Program-made: the position numbers and the translations under genes
Shown: positions 53,140 through 61,693 of the stretch, piece by piece
Position numbering within the stretch: position 1 is the first letter of the stretch
How the letters are laid out: every line of letters begins with the position of its first letter
Assembly: GCF_000307855.1 (NCBI RefSeq)
Contig: NZ_AJLR01000045.1
Coordinates: 140,981 to 204,980, forward strand
Source of the DNA: Schinkia azotoformans LMG 9581
Lineage (GTDB): Bacteria > Bacillota > Bacilli > Bacillales > Bacillaceae_J
Reading direction: 5' to 3'
DNA length: 64,000 nucleotides
The notes under the pieces: model-generated
The model's input: the letters and a program-made list of their open reading frames with translations, nothing else
The model's database searches: none
Told to the model about the DNA's origin: nothing

Positions 53140-54940
53140 TGGTTTGAACGAAGGTCAATTAGCAGCTGTAATTTCTCAATCTACCAGAATATTATGTCTT
53201 GCGGGGGCGGGTACCGGAAAAACAAGAGTACTTACACATAGAATCGCGTATTTAAACGATGAATATCGTGTCGGTACTTCAAACATGTTAGCCCTGACAT
53301 TCACCCGTCTAGCTGGCAAAGAAATGAAAGAACGTTTAATGAAATTAGTTGGCGAAACAGAAGGGCAGAAGCTCTTCTGTAACACCTTCCATGCCTTCTG
53401 TGTAAAGGTTTTTAAAGAATATGGTCATCGCATTGGATTAGATGCAAACTTTATGATTTACGACCAATCAGACCGTGACAGCATCATTAAAAAGATTATA
53501 GCTGAGTACTGTTACGATACAACTTTAAATAAAGTGCTAAGCGGCATGAGTGAGTCAAATGAGCATACGGAAGAATACAAGGTTCTCAAGGAATTAGACT
53601 TCCGACTTAAACAAAATAATGCCGTTGATTTAGATGGACTTTTAACAAAAACAAGGCAGCTGTTAGAAGAAAATTCTGATGTATGCGATAAGTACAGAAA
53701 TGAATACAAATATGTTTATATTGATGAATTCCAAGATACGTCAGACGTTCAAATGAAGATTATTGAATTAATCAATCCAGACAATTTATTTGTCGTAGGC
53801 GATGATTTCCAAAGTATTTACGGATGGCGTGGAGCAGAAGTACGTAACATATTAGAATTTCCGCATCGTTATCCAGGATGTGAAGTAGTTAAGTTAACTC
53901 GAAATTATCGATCAACCATACCGATTATTGATGCATCAAATAAGCTGATCAAATGTAACATCAATCAATCTGAAAAAGAACTAGTAACAGAGGTTGCTGG
54001 ACAAGCAGTCGAGATGTTTTTGCTAGATAACGAGAATTCTGAAGCTGATCAAATTATATCTGTCATTGAAGATTTAAAAGGTGAAATTGAATCGTTTTCG
54101 GATATAGCGGTACTGGCGAGAACAAATAAGCAGCTAGATTATATGTCAAAAAAACTACAAGAAGTAGGACTTCCAGTATTATTGCTATCTAATCGCTATG
54201 ACCCATTAAAAGATAATGTTGTGCAGATGTGTATTGGTTATTTAGAGCTCGTCATAAATCAAAAGGAATCATGGAAAACGAAACGCTTAGTTAATTTCCC
54301 GGAGCCGAGGTTAACTCCTTTGCAAATCGAAGAAATTGAATTGTACTGCATTGAAGAAGATGCAACATACTTAGAGGCTTTGGAACACTTTAAAAGCAAA
54401 TATAGGGCATTGGAAAGCTTTTTAGGAGTCTTAGATAAATTACGAACAGAACAAATTTACAGCATGGATGCACAAACAGCTTTTCGTGCCATTGTCCATC
54501 TTTTAGGCATTATCCCAATGTATCAAGAGCAGGGATTAGATAATCGCATACAAACATTAGCAATAGCCCGAGATAGGATTGGTAAATGGGTAGAACTCCA
54601 AAGAAAATTAGGTGAAATTTTTTATCCGGATGCTTTTCTTCGCTGGATGGTTACAAAGGATATTCAAGAAAAGTTATTGGATGATAGCGACGCAATTCGT
54701 CTGATGACCGTACATGGATCCAAAGGTCTTGAATTTGAAAATGTATTTGTAATTGGAATGAATGAAGGAGTATTCCCGAGTTTGCGTGGTGATATCGAAG
54801 AAGAGAGAAGACTTATGTACGTCGCTTCAACTCGTGCAAAAAAACGATTGATATTGACCAGACCTAAAGCGATTCGCACCTACTCTGGTGATGAAGAATT
54901 ACGAGAGCCTAGCAGATTCCTGAGTGAAATGGGAGTCTAG
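53123..54940 (+). CDS. UvrD/PcrA-like SF1 helicase
   Basis: The 605-residue product starts at the ATG behind GCAGGTGAAATGC. All SF1A motifs are visible: Q-motif LNEGQLAAV, Walker A LAGAGTGKTRVL, motif II IDEFQDTSD, III VGDDFQSIYGWRGAE, IV LTRNYRST, V LMTVHGSKGLEFENV and VI RRLMYVASTRAKKRL. It is about 130 residues shorter than host PcrA. It probably unwinds DNA 3'-5' in phage replication or recombination and is translationally coupled to the ATPase. Confidence 0.93.
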   Translation: MNQLLNGLNEGQLAAVISQSTRILCLAGAGTGKTRVLTHRIAYLNDEYRVGTSNMLALTFTRLAGKEMKERLMKLVGETEGQKLFCNTFHAFCVKVFKEYGHRIGLDANFMIYDQSDRDSIIKKIIAEYCYDTTLNKVLSGMSESNEHTEEYKVLKELDFRLKQNNAVDLDGLLTKTRQLLEENSDVCDKYRNEYKYVYIDEFQDTSDVQMKIIELINPDNLFVVGDDFQSIYGWRGAEVRNILEFPHRYPGCEVVKLTRNYRSTIPIIDASNKLIKCNINQSEKELVTEVAGQAVEMFLLDNENSEADQIISVIEDLKGEIESFSDIAVLARTNKQLDYMSKKLQEVGLPVLLLSNRYDPLKDNVVQMCIGYLELVINQKESWKTKRLVNFPEPRLTPLQIEEIELYCIEEDATYLEALEHFKSKYRALESFLGVLDKLRTEQIYSMDAQTAFRAIVHLLGIIPMYQEQGLDNRIQTLAIARDRIGKWVELQRKLGEIFYPDAFLRWMVTKDIQEKLLDDSDAIRLMTVHGSKGLEFENVFVIGMNEGVFPSLRGDIEEERRLMYVASTRAKKRLILTRPKAIRTYSGDEELREPSRFLSEMGV

Positions 54941-54947
54941 GTGAATT

Positions 54948-55214
54948 ATGACAAATACTTTAGAGTATGAAATCCCTATCCCACAGTTTTATTTGTGGGT
55001 AGGGAGGGAGTACAACAGAGGATTAATGATTAAATACGTTAGAGGATTTATAGAAAATAATCATCCGGAATTAAAACCCATCAGAATTCAAAATGGGAAA
55101 GTTGTTTGTATTAGGAAAGGAGGAAACAACAATGTTAAACCGAGTAGTACTCGTAGGCCGCCTCACAAAGGATCCAGAACTGAGGTTCACCCCCAATGGG
55201 GTAGCTTGCTGTAA
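54948..55214 (+). CDS. Small prophage protein, unknown, overlapping ssb
   Basis: The 88-residue product starts 8 bases after the helicase stop, with GGAGTCTAGGTG as ribosome site. The first 60 residues look protein-like ([33 protein letters not shown]). The last 28 overlap the start of ssb out of frame and look arbitrary, which suggests that an original stop codon was lost. No family is recognised. Confidence 0.5.
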   Translation: MTNTLEYEIPIPQFYLWVGREYNRGLMIKYVRGFIENNHPELKPIRIQNGKVVCIRKGGNNNVKPSSTRRPPHKGSRTEVHPQWGSLL

Positions 55215-55611
55215 TTTTACACTGGCTGTTAACCGCACATTTGCAAATCAGCAAGGTGAACGTGAAGCAGATTTCATTAACATAGTCGTTTGGCGTAAAG
55301 CGGCCGAAAATGTTGCAAACTTCCTGAAAAAGGGAAGCTTGACCGGTGTAGATGGTCGTATGCAGACTCGTAATTATGAGGGGCAAGACGGGAAAAGAAT
55401 TTATATTACAGAGATTGTAGCTGAATCGGTTCAATTCTTAGAACCGAAGAGTAGCAGCTCTCAACAGCAACAGAATAATAACAATTACGGTCAAAAAAAT
55501 AACGGGAATCGACCAACCAGTAACAATAATAGCACAAATAATTACGATCATGATCCGTTCAAAGATGATGGTTTGCCAATTGACATATCGGACGATGATT
55601 TGCCCTTTTGA
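55132..55611 (+). CDS. ssb: Single-stranded DNA-binding protein
   Basis: The 159-residue protein starts at the ATG behind AAAGGAGGAAACAAC. The N-terminal OB fold (about 1-108; [41 protein letters not shown]) is followed by a Gln/Asn-rich linker and the acidic partner-binding tip DISDDDLPF. It coats single-stranded DNA during phage replication and recruits replication and recombination proteins. It lies between the helicase and replisome organiser genes. Confidence 0.96.
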   Translation: MLNRVVLVGRLTKDPELRFTPNGVACCNFTLAVNRTFANQQGEREADFINIVVWRKAAENVANFLKKGSLTGVDGRMQTRNYEGQDGKRIYITEIVAESVQFLEPKSSSSQQQQNNNNYGQKNNGNRPTSNNNSTNNYDHDPFKDDGLPIDISDDDLPF

Positions 55612-55697
55612 AAAATGAACGAGGCATAGGCATAAACGGTAAGAGGCGGTGTTGGTGGGAAATCAATTCGCTAAGTTAGTGAGTTGGAGTGATTAGA

Positions 55698-56540
55698 ATG
55701 AATTACATCAAGTTAATTAACGCCTTCTATGATCGGCTCGAAACGAATTCACTTAGCACATCAGCAATTGCTTTATGGCACGCTTTGGTGCATATAAACA
55801 ATAAGGCTGGATGGCAGAGAGAATTCACGGTGGCTGTATCGGTGCTATGCGTTAAAACAGGACTTTCTGAACGAACTATTTCAAATGTAAGAAATGAACT
55901 AAGACAAAAGAATTTTATAGATTTTAAATCCCGTAAAGGTAATAAATCGGCAGTCTATTTATTGGAAGATTTGACGGAAATAAATGCTCACAATGTTTCC
56001 TATAAAGATGCTTTGTCGGCAAATAATGCCGACAGTGTTTCCGACAATCTTTCCGACAACACTTCCGACAGTGTTTCTGACAATCCTTCCGCATTAATTA
56101 AACTAAACGAAACTAAACGAAACAAAATAACTAGTAGTAGTAGCGCACGTGATGAAGTACATGCTTTTTACATGGACAATTTACAAATAGGAGTGACATC
56201 ATCACCGTTTGTTTTCGAATCGATTGATTACTGGATTGACGATCTGAATACTGAATTAGTTTTGGCTGCTATGAAACTATCAGCTAAGAAAGAGAAAAAA
56301 GGATTTGACTATACAGAAGGCATCTTAAAAAGATGGGTTGAAGCTAATGTCAAAACCATTGAAGATGCCCGTAGGTACGAATCGTCTTTCTTTAATGACA
56401 AGAAGGGAGGTAAAAGGCATGGAACCATTAAGCAATTTCCTGCAAGAACTAGCGAAGAAGAATCCAAACTTCGCGAAGCGATTGAGCGACGTAAACGACT
56501 TGCAAAAAATCCCGGTGCAGACATTGACTGTCCCTACTAA
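55698..56540 (+). CDS. DnaD-like phage replisome organiser
   Basis: The 280-residue product starts at the ATG behind GTTGGAGTGATTAG. The N-terminal winged-helix half (about 1-95; LSTSAIALWHALVHINNK, LSERTISNVRNELR) resembles phage replication initiators. The C-terminal DnaD/DnaB_2 domain (about 150-235) ends in the GFDYTEGILKRWVE motif. A repetitive Ser/Asp/Asn linker (about 110-131) is encoded by 12-bp iterons, a likely origin. It should melt the origin and bring in the DnaC-like loader, whose gene overlaps it by 122 bases in another frame. Confidence 0.88.
   Translation: MNYIKLINAFYDRLETNSLSTSAIALWHALVHINNKAGWQREFTVAVSVLCVKTGLSERTISNVRNELRQKNFIDFKSRKGNKSAVYLLEDLTEINAHNVSYKDALSANNADSVSDNLSDNTSDSVSDNPSALIKLNETKRNKITSSSSARDEVHAFYMDNLQIGVTSSPFVFESIDYWIDDLNTELVLAAMKLSAKKEKKGFDYTEGILKRWVEANVKTIEDARRYESSFFNDKKGGKRHGTIKQFPARTSEEESKLREAIERRKRLAKNPGADIDCPY
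56014..56143. repeat. 12-bp iterons and AT-rich tract: candidate phage replication origin
   Basis: CCGACA recurs at 56029, 56041, 56053 and 56065, and as CTGACA at 56077, exactly every 12 bases. A 7-bp inverted repeat TGTCGGC/GCCGACA (56014-56034) precedes the array. An AT-rich stretch with a perfect tandem repeat of AACTAAACGA (56101-56110, 56111-56120) follows. Iterons plus an AT-rich element inside an initiator gene are typical of phage origins. Confidence 0.65.
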
Positions 56541-57324
56541 AGATTGCCCATTTTCCAAATGTGATGGCAGTGGATTTGTTTGGTATAAGGATTGGTCTAA
56601 ACGTCAGGATCCTAACGGACGTGATGAATGGATGGAAGAATGCGAATGCAATAAAGACAGAGTTTTAAGGCGAAAGTTGAAATTTGCTAAGATTCCAGAA
56701 ACATTCAGAGAATCCACCATTAACGGTTTTAATATCAACGCCTATGAACAGCTTGAATCTAAAGAGATAGCAGCATTAGCCAAAAAGGCAGCGACCAACT
56801 ATGTGAAGCATTTTGAAAAGATGCAGGAAAAGGGGAAAGGCTTGTACTTCTACAGTTACACAAAGGGATCTGGAAAGACCAAGCTTATTTCCAGTATTGC
56901 TAATGCATTAATTAAACAATACTCCGTTGACTTGATATTTATTACCGGTGAGGACTTGCTAAACGAAATTAAAGGTACGTTTGGTAAGGATTCTAGGCAA
57001 TCTACAAGTGAAATGATCAAAATTTTTAGAGTAATAAAGGTTTTGGTCATTGATGATTTTGGCATTGAAGCCGGTGAAAATGGTGCAAATGATTGGGTAG
57101 AGAGAACCTTTACCAGTATTCTAAATGACCGATTAGAAGCCAAACTGGTTACTATTTTCTCGTCCAATATCAAAATCGATGATTTAGACCAATATTATAA
57201 GTCTGGTCGCCTGAGTAGCAGGGTGAAAGAAATGGCACCTGAAATACCAATGCCTGAAGAAAGCGTTCGTGTTCGTAAAGCTGATTATGAAAATACTAAA
57301 CTAGAAGAATTGCTTTATGAATGA
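56419..57324 (+). CDS. DnaC-like helicase loader ATPase
   Basis: The 301-residue product starts at the ATG behind AAGGGAGGTAAAAGG. An N-terminal zinc-finger-like segment (CPFSKCDGSGFVW, then ECECNKD) is followed by an AAA+ domain with P-loop SYTKGSGKTKL and Walker B VLVIDDFGIE, and the sensor/arginine region RLSSRVKEM. The P-loop lacks the usual first glycine, as in many phage DnaC proteins. It loads the host replicative helicase onto the origin opened by the upstream DnaD-like protein. Confidence 0.9.
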   Translation: MEPLSNFLQELAKKNPNFAKRLSDVNDLQKIPVQTLTVPTKDCPFSKCDGSGFVWYKDWSKRQDPNGRDEWMEECECNKDRVLRRKLKFAKIPETFRESTINGFNINAYEQLESKEIAALAKKAATNYVKHFEKMQEKGKGLYFYSYTKGSGKTKLISSIANALIKQYSVDLIFITGEDLLNEIKGTFGKDSRQSTSEMIKIFRVIKVLVIDDFGIEAGENGANDWVERTFTSILNDRLEAKLVTIFSSNIKIDDLDQYYKSGRLSSRVKEMAPEIPMPEESVRVRKADYENTKLEELLYE

Positions 57325-57375
57325 TAGATGCCAAAATATGAGTTTTATTAACTTACAGAGTAGGAGGTTAAGAGC

Positions 57376-57594
57376 GTGATAGACCAAGCTGAAAATCTTA
57401 GGATTGCCATTAATAACAATAAAAAAGTTGCTGAACAGCGTAAGCATTTTTTGATCGAACAACTTTTAAAAATGGATTGGGAATGCACGTCCGATGGTAA
57501 GCAATTATTTGAAATGTCGTTACCAGAATTAGAACAAATTCACATCAACGAAAAATGTCGCATCGGTAGAGAGATGAGCATACATGTTAATTAA
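57376..57594 (+). CDS. Small FbpA-like protein
   Basis: The 72-residue product has a GTG start behind TAGGAGGTTAAGAGC. The pattern RKHFLIEQLLKMDWECTSDG, KQLFEMSLPELEQIH resembles the Fur-regulated basic protein (FbpA) family, small proteins often found in Bacillus phages. Its function in the phage is unknown. Assignment is by pattern only. Confidence 0.5.
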   Translation: MIDQAENLRIAINNNKKVAEQRKHFLIEQLLKMDWECTSDGKQLFEMSLPELEQIHINEKCRIGREMSIHVN

Positions 57595-57607
57595 GGGGGA
57601 CTAACAA

Positions 57608-58123
57608 ATGTTTGATAAGGCATACGAAGTTCAAGTAATCGCAGAAGAATTAATCAAGATGCACCATCCTCATTTGCTTGATGCGATTGATGAGGAGTTA
57701 ATCGGTTATTTTTTCAGAGACGGCAATGCAGATTGGGCTGGTAAAGCAAAAAAATGTACTGCTTTCGAACGTTACGTGACAGGCAAATTGTTATTCGTTT
57801 TTATCAATAGTGACTCTTGGGATGCGATGAAGCCAGACCAGCGCAAGGCATTAGTTGACCATGAATTATGCCATTTCACTAGAAGCAGCTTCAAATAGTA
57901 CGACAACGATAAAAAAGAATGGATTATCACCTATGAAGATGCTCACGACCCTAAAAATTGGGGAATCCGTGACCATGATGTCGAGGAGTTTAGTGAAGTC
58001 ATCAATCGTCATGGATTATGGGAAACAGGAATTGAAAAATTTGCTGCAGCTGTTCGAGATGCAGATTATCAAATGTCCATTGATGAAGTGGATCGTGATC
58101 AGAAATTAAAAGTTGTGAAGTAA
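57608..58123 (+). pseudogene. Phage metallopeptidase gene interrupted by an in-frame TAG
   Basis: The frame opens at ATG (ribosome site AAGGGGGACTAAC) and reads a putative phage metallopeptidase with HExxH motif HELCH (in ALVDHELCHFTR). It stops at TAG 57896-57898 after 96 residues. The same frame then continues without a gap for 74 codons (YDNDKKEWIITYEDAHDP, then WGIRDHDVEEFSEVI, with likely further metal ligands) to TAA at 58121. The second part is coherent protein sequence, so the amber codon is a point mutation, a sequencing error or read-through. Confidence 0.75.
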
Positions 58124-58179
58124 ATTAAGCCCTTGTTGATTGATATTGTTCTTAAAAATGTAAAGACGGAGGAATGAAA

Positions 58180-58803
58180 ATGAAAATTATCTTAATTGAC
58201 GATAAGAAAAAAGTGCATCTTGAATTTGAACAAGTTCCAGGAATGAATTTAGAACACATTTTTGACCGTGCTTTTAAGTATTTCGATTGCGGTTGTTGCA
58301 ATGAGAATGCTGAAAACAAAGTTGTAATTAATAGGCCGAAAAGCAGTGTGGCTGAAACAAAACAATCTGAATCCAACCGTGTAAGTGTGAAAGAACAAGC
58401 TATTGCGATAGTGCAAAGGGCAAAAGAAAGAGAACAAAGTGTATCAAGACCACGACAATTGCCATTAATTGGAGCAGAGCCTACATTATCACAAAATTTA
58501 GGTGAAAAATTTGCGGCGGCGGTAGGAAAGAAACAAGATGAGTCCCCAGAGTTTTGGGCCACTGGCATTAAAACAAATGATGATGGCACGAAGCGTTATA
58601 AGTGCTATTACAGGTGCGAATGTGGATCTAAAGGCAATCACTATATCCAATTAGGAACGGAAAGCGTGAAATGCTATGACTGCCAAACGCAGTTGAAAGT
58701 TGAACAAGCTACTCCTTTTGGAAAAGAAATAGACGGTGAATGGGTTCCAGAGCGTGATCCGTTCGGTAATTTCTTTACGGCATTTATTAAGTGTGAAGGG
58801 TGA
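58180..58803 (+). CDS. Prophage protein with C-terminal zinc ribbon, unknown
   Basis: The 207-residue product starts at the ATG behind ACGGAGGAATG. An N-terminal region contains CGCC near residue 40. A charged disordered middle leads to a zinc-ribbon-like end with four cysteines (YYRCECGSKGNHYI, then VKCYDCQTQLKVE). Zinc ribbons of this kind often bind nucleic acid or RNA polymerase. No family is recognised. Confidence 0.65.
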   Translation: MKIILIDDKKKVHLEFEQVPGMNLEHIFDRAFKYFDCGCCNENAENKVVINRPKSSVAETKQSESNRVSVKEQAIAIVQRAKEREQSVSRPRQLPLIGAEPTLSQNLGEKFAAAVGKKQDESPEFWATGIKTNDDGTKRYKCYYRCECGSKGNHYIQLGTESVKCYDCQTQLKVEQATPFGKEIDGEWVPERDPFGNFFTAFIKCEG

Positions 58804-58890
58804 TTGTCCAGCAAAGTAGTAATTTATAGCACTATTCTACAAATGAATTATTAGCAATAAGGAGAGAGTGCTGCTAAGGATGGTGTTCAT

Positions 58891-59226
58891 TTGAGTAATA
58901 TTGAGCTAATCGAACTATCAAAAGAATTGTACGCCATCAATAAACGCATGGATGAAGGCATTCTAAAGGCATATAGCCTGGCTAAGAAGAAAGCTGCAGC
59001 TGAAAGAGAGTACCGGAAGGAACTTGCAAAAGAAATGCTCAGGCTTCGTGAAGAGAAATATCCAGTGTCCATAATACATGACATCGCCCGGGGCAATTTA
59101 GCAGATTTAAAGTTTGAAAGAGATGTTGCAGAGGATCTCTTCAAAACTGCCATCACAGCTCTTAATACACTCCAAACAGAAGCTAGCGTGCTGCAATCAA
59201 TTAAAAAACATCATGAGGTGATTTGA
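58891..59226 (+). CDS. Helical prophage protein, unknown
   Basis: The 111-residue product starts at TTG behind AAGGATGGTG. It is almost entirely helical and highly charged (DEGILKAYSLAKKKAAAERE, RKELAKEMLRLREEKYP). No family is named. Its stop shares a base with the recU start (TGATG), so the two are coupled. Confidence 0.6.
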   Translation: MSNIELIELSKELYAINKRMDEGILKAYSLAKKKAAAEREYRKELAKEMLRLREEKYPVSIIHDIARGNLADLKFERDVAEDLFKTAITALNTLQTEASVLQSIKKHHEVI

Positions 59227-59741
59227 TGAAACGATATGGAAGAGTAAATTATGCCAATCGCGGCAAACATTTTGAAAAAATTGTTGATTTGGCAAATGAG
59301 TATTACCGCATTAAAGGTATGGCTGAGATCAATAAGGAGCCAACACCTATAAAGGCGCTTAAAGTCATCGCAGGGCGCGTCAGGGACGGTGTATACGAAG
59401 AAAAAGCACGTGTAGATTACTACGGAGTCTATAACGGCCAACATATTTCATTTGATGCGAAATCAACGAATGAACGTACCAGATTTCCGCTCGATAACAT
59501 AAAGCAACACCAAATGGACTACTTAAAGAGCATTCATGAAAAAGGTGGACAAGCTTTTATCTTACTTAACTGGGAGAAATTCAAAGAAGTCTATGTTATC
59601 CCGTATCTGAAGTTAGCGGAATATTGGCAAAATGCTCAAGAAGGCGGACGCAAATCGATTCCGTATGAAGACATGCTTAACTACAACTTGGTCAAATCGG
59701 GAAGAGGGGTTCCATTAGATTACCTAAAGGAGTTGGGATAA
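59226..59741 (+). CDS. recU: Holliday junction resolvase RecU
   Basis: The 171-residue product starts at the ATG behind GAGGTGATTTG. RecU signatures are present: RGKHFEKIVDLANEYYRIKG at the N terminus, NKEPTPIKAL, VDYYGVYNGQHISFDAKST with the catalytic Asp and Lys, and the closing strand. It cleaves four-way junctions formed during phage recombination or replication and complements the SSB/ATPase/helicase set upstream. Confidence 0.95.
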   Translation: MKRYGRVNYANRGKHFEKIVDLANEYYRIKGMAEINKEPTPIKALKVIAGRVRDGVYEEKARVDYYGVYNGQHISFDAKSTNERTRFPLDNIKQHQMDYLKSIHEKGGQAFILLNWEKFKEVYVIPYLKLAEYWQNAQEGGRKSIPYEDMLNYNLVKSGRGVPLDYLKELG

Positions 59742-59743
59742 GG

Positions 59744-59911
59744 ATGAATGCTCAGATAGTAATACAGGATACTCGTCCTGAATGGATGAGGGCAGAGGAT
59801 GCTTTGTTTGCATGCATGATAAAGTGCTCGCTTTACAAAAGATGTTCTACAAGATCGGGGTTTGATTGTAAACACCTTGGCGGCCACATCATTCCGAAAA
59901 TACGCTCCTAA
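59744..59911 (+). CDS. Cysteine-rich 55-residue prophage protein
   Basis: The ATG lies 2 bases after the recU stop, with AAGGAG close upstream. The peptide has four cysteines and two histidines in its C-terminal half (CMIKCSLYKRCSTRSGFDC, then KHLGGH), a likely zinc-binding knuckle. There is no known family. A similar CxxC/Cys pattern opens the next gene, which hints at related roles. Confidence 0.6.
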   Translation: MNAQIVIQDTRPEWMRAEDALFACMIKCSLYKRCSTRSGFDCKHLGGHIIPKIRS

Positions 59912-59925
59912 AAGAAGGTGAGGCA

Positions 59926-60936
59926 GTGATAAATCAAAGATTGGCACTACTGCAAAGGCAATCAGAGATAATGGATGACCATTGTACTACATGTAAGCAA
60001 AAGTCTAGTAACAGCAATCGATATTGTGTTGACAGTTGCGAAGTCGGAAAAGAACTAAAGAGTATTGGCAATCAATTGCTTGGTTTATCAAATCGAAAAA
60101 AGGAGATGAAGTTAGGAATGGCAATGAACATAGGTAATTGCGCAAAGTTAAAGTATCTGGCTGAAACCTATCCATTTTTGAAGCAAAAGGATATGGCCAA
60201 CATTCTCGGAGTAGCGGCTAGTCAAATATCTAGTTCGCTTAAATCAACAAATTATAAAAACTCAAAGCCTGATATGAGCATCCAGGAACATGTCCAAAAT
60301 TACATGAAAAAGTATTATCCAGAAAAGATGGCAGGTGAAGTAATAGTGACGAAAACTGATGAACAACAAGTAATAAAGTCTACGAGCGAACATGTATCCA
60401 TAGAAAAATATCAAGCTATGAAAAACTCATGGAAACGGTTGGCTGCAGAAAAAGATAAAGAAATTCAAGAATTGAAGCTGCAGTTAAGTGTGGCATCTAC
60501 ATTAACAGACATTAATTCAAATGGGGCAGAAGATTTTCGTGAAAAATTCGAGGAACAGGTTGAAAAGACTATTAGCTGGAAGGCAGCTGCTCAAAAACTC
60601 GAAACGGAATTGAATCATGAGATTGAACAGAACAAACTCCAAAAAGCACAATATGTATCACTTTCAGAACAGTACAAAACGGTGGAAGCAGCTTTTAAAG
60701 ATTCCGAGAAAGAAAAACTTGAATTGTCCCATCAACTCGAAGCGTTAAAAGGAAACTCAAATTTTGCTATGAAGGAAGAGGACTCAAGGCAAAAAGGTGA
60801 ACTTGCGAAGTTGCAATTAGCGTTGGAACAACAAGGGGAAATAAACGAAAAATTAAAACAAAAAATTAAGTACGTTCAATCTACAGAAAAGCTAACGTCT
60901 ATGTTGTTGGCGTTGAAAATACAAGAATGCTTATAA
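59926..60936 (+). CDS. HTH and coiled-coil prophage protein
   Basis: The 336-residue product has a GTG start behind AAGAAGGTGAGGCA. It begins with a cysteine cluster (HCTTCKQKSSNSNRYCVDSC), then a helix-turn-helix (about 75-105; FLKQKDMANILGVAASQISS), then a long coiled coil (about 165-330; DEKEKLELSHQLEAL-like heptads). It is probably DNA-binding; the family is not recognised. A tiny membrane ORF overlaps its 3' end. Confidence 0.65.
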   Translation: MINQRLALLQRQSEIMDDHCTTCKQKSSNSNRYCVDSCEVGKELKSIGNQLLGLSNRKKEMKLGMAMNIGNCAKLKYLAETYPFLKQKDMANILGVAASQISSSLKSTNYKNSKPDMSIQEHVQNYMKKYYPEKMAGEVIVTKTDEQQVIKSTSEHVSIEKYQAMKNSWKRLAAEKDKEIQELKLQLSVASTLTDINSNGAEDFREKFEEQVEKTISWKAAAQKLETELNHEIEQNKLQKAQYVSLSEQYKTVEAAFKDSEKEKLELSHQLEALKGNSNFAMKEEDSRQKGELAKLQLALEQQGEINEKLKQKIKYVQSTEKLTSMLLALKIQECL

Positions 60937-61007
60937 TAGCAGCAATAATTTTATGCCTAACAGTTATTTTATCAGAAATTGAACTAGCGATCAGAAAGAG
61001 AAAATAA
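60927..61007 (+). CDS. Possible 26-residue membrane peptide
   Basis: The ATG overlaps the end of the coiled-coil gene. The peptide is one hydrophobic helix with a basic end (MLIIAAIILCLTVILSEIE, LAIRKRK). No good ribosome site precedes it. It may be a translationally coupled microprotein or chance. Confidence 0.3.
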   Translation: MLIIAAIILCLTVILSEIELAIRKRK

Positions 61008-61073
61008 AAAAGCCGAGAAGCCTCCCGGCAATGAATTAATCTACTCATTATTTTAACATACGGGAGGTAGCAA

Positions 61074-61643
61074 ATGGAACAACTGCTCAAAGGTTATAAG
61101 CATTCTTTGCGAATAGTAAGAAGCCTCCAAGAACAAGCACGAAGTGAAAAAAAGAGACTAGAAGATATAAAGCTTAAAAACTTTAGCAAACTTGATAGTT
61201 CAAGAAGATCTGAGGTTATCAGAGAGCTTAACTTGTTAGGCGGAATGATTGGTGACTTGAAATATGCTATCCAGTGGATGAAAACAGGCCGTAATCCGGA
61301 CAATATTAAACGTGGAGCTGAACGACCATACCGAACAATCTGGGAGCCGAAGATTATTGAGCAATGGCATAGCAGCCAGGACAATGATCCATATGACATG
61401 ATTGACCGGGAAGAACAGAATCCAATAATTGTAACTGACGAAGAGCTTTGCAGGATTGAAGAAGCCATGTGTACTTGTACTGAACGCGAAAAGGTATTTT
61501 ATAGGCTTGCTAGAGCTGATTATATGTCATTTCAAGAAATTGCCGACAAATTTGGTATTAGTAAAAGCACAGTACAAACAACCATTGAACGTGCAGAAGA
61601 AAAAATAAAAATCCAGTTGGAGACTAATCTATTTCTAACCTAG
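61074..61643 (+). CDS. Sigma-70-like phage transcription regulator
   Basis: The 189-residue product has ribosome site ACGGGAGGTAGCA. The C-terminal region-4-like helix-turn-helix (TEREKVFYRLARADYMSFQE, then IADKFGISKSTVQTTIERAE) resembles Xpf/ArpU-type phage sigma-like factors that activate late genes. The N-terminal half is helical, without a clear region 2. Its position at the end of the early region fits late-gene control. Confidence 0.78.
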   Translation: MEQLLKGYKHSLRIVRSLQEQARSEKKRLEDIKLKNFSKLDSSRRSEVIRELNLLGGMIGDLKYAIQWMKTGRNPDNIKRGAERPYRTIWEPKIIEQWHSSQDNDPYDMIDREEQNPIIVTDEELCRIEEAMCTCTEREKVFYRLARADYMSFQEIADKFGISKSTVQTTIERAEEKIKIQLETNLFLT

Positions 61644-61666
61644 CAGGCTCTTTGGAGCTTGCTAGC
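61640..61666 (+). terminator. Strong hairpin after the sigma-like gene
   Basis: CTAGCAGGCTC pairs with GAGCTTGCTAG around a TTTG loop (one wobble). There is no T run, so termination is uncertain. Confidence 0.45.
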
Positions 61667-61693
61667 ATTTCAAACGATATTGAGGTGATAAAT

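Noticed and set aside
50995..54940. Gabija-like defence pair (ATPase plus UvrD-like helicase)
   Set aside because: The ATPase has an SMC/SbcC layout with long coiled coils and no visible Toprim nuclease domain, and the pair sits in a phage replication block next to SSB.
56028..56091. Short regular repeats as a CRISPR array
   Set aside because: The 12-bp period leaves no spacers, the array lies within a coding frame, and no cas genes are near.
57855..58109. Separate 84-codon ORF in another frame
   Set aside because: It overlaps the metallopeptidase frame, whose own downstream reading is the coherent one, and it has no ribosome site.
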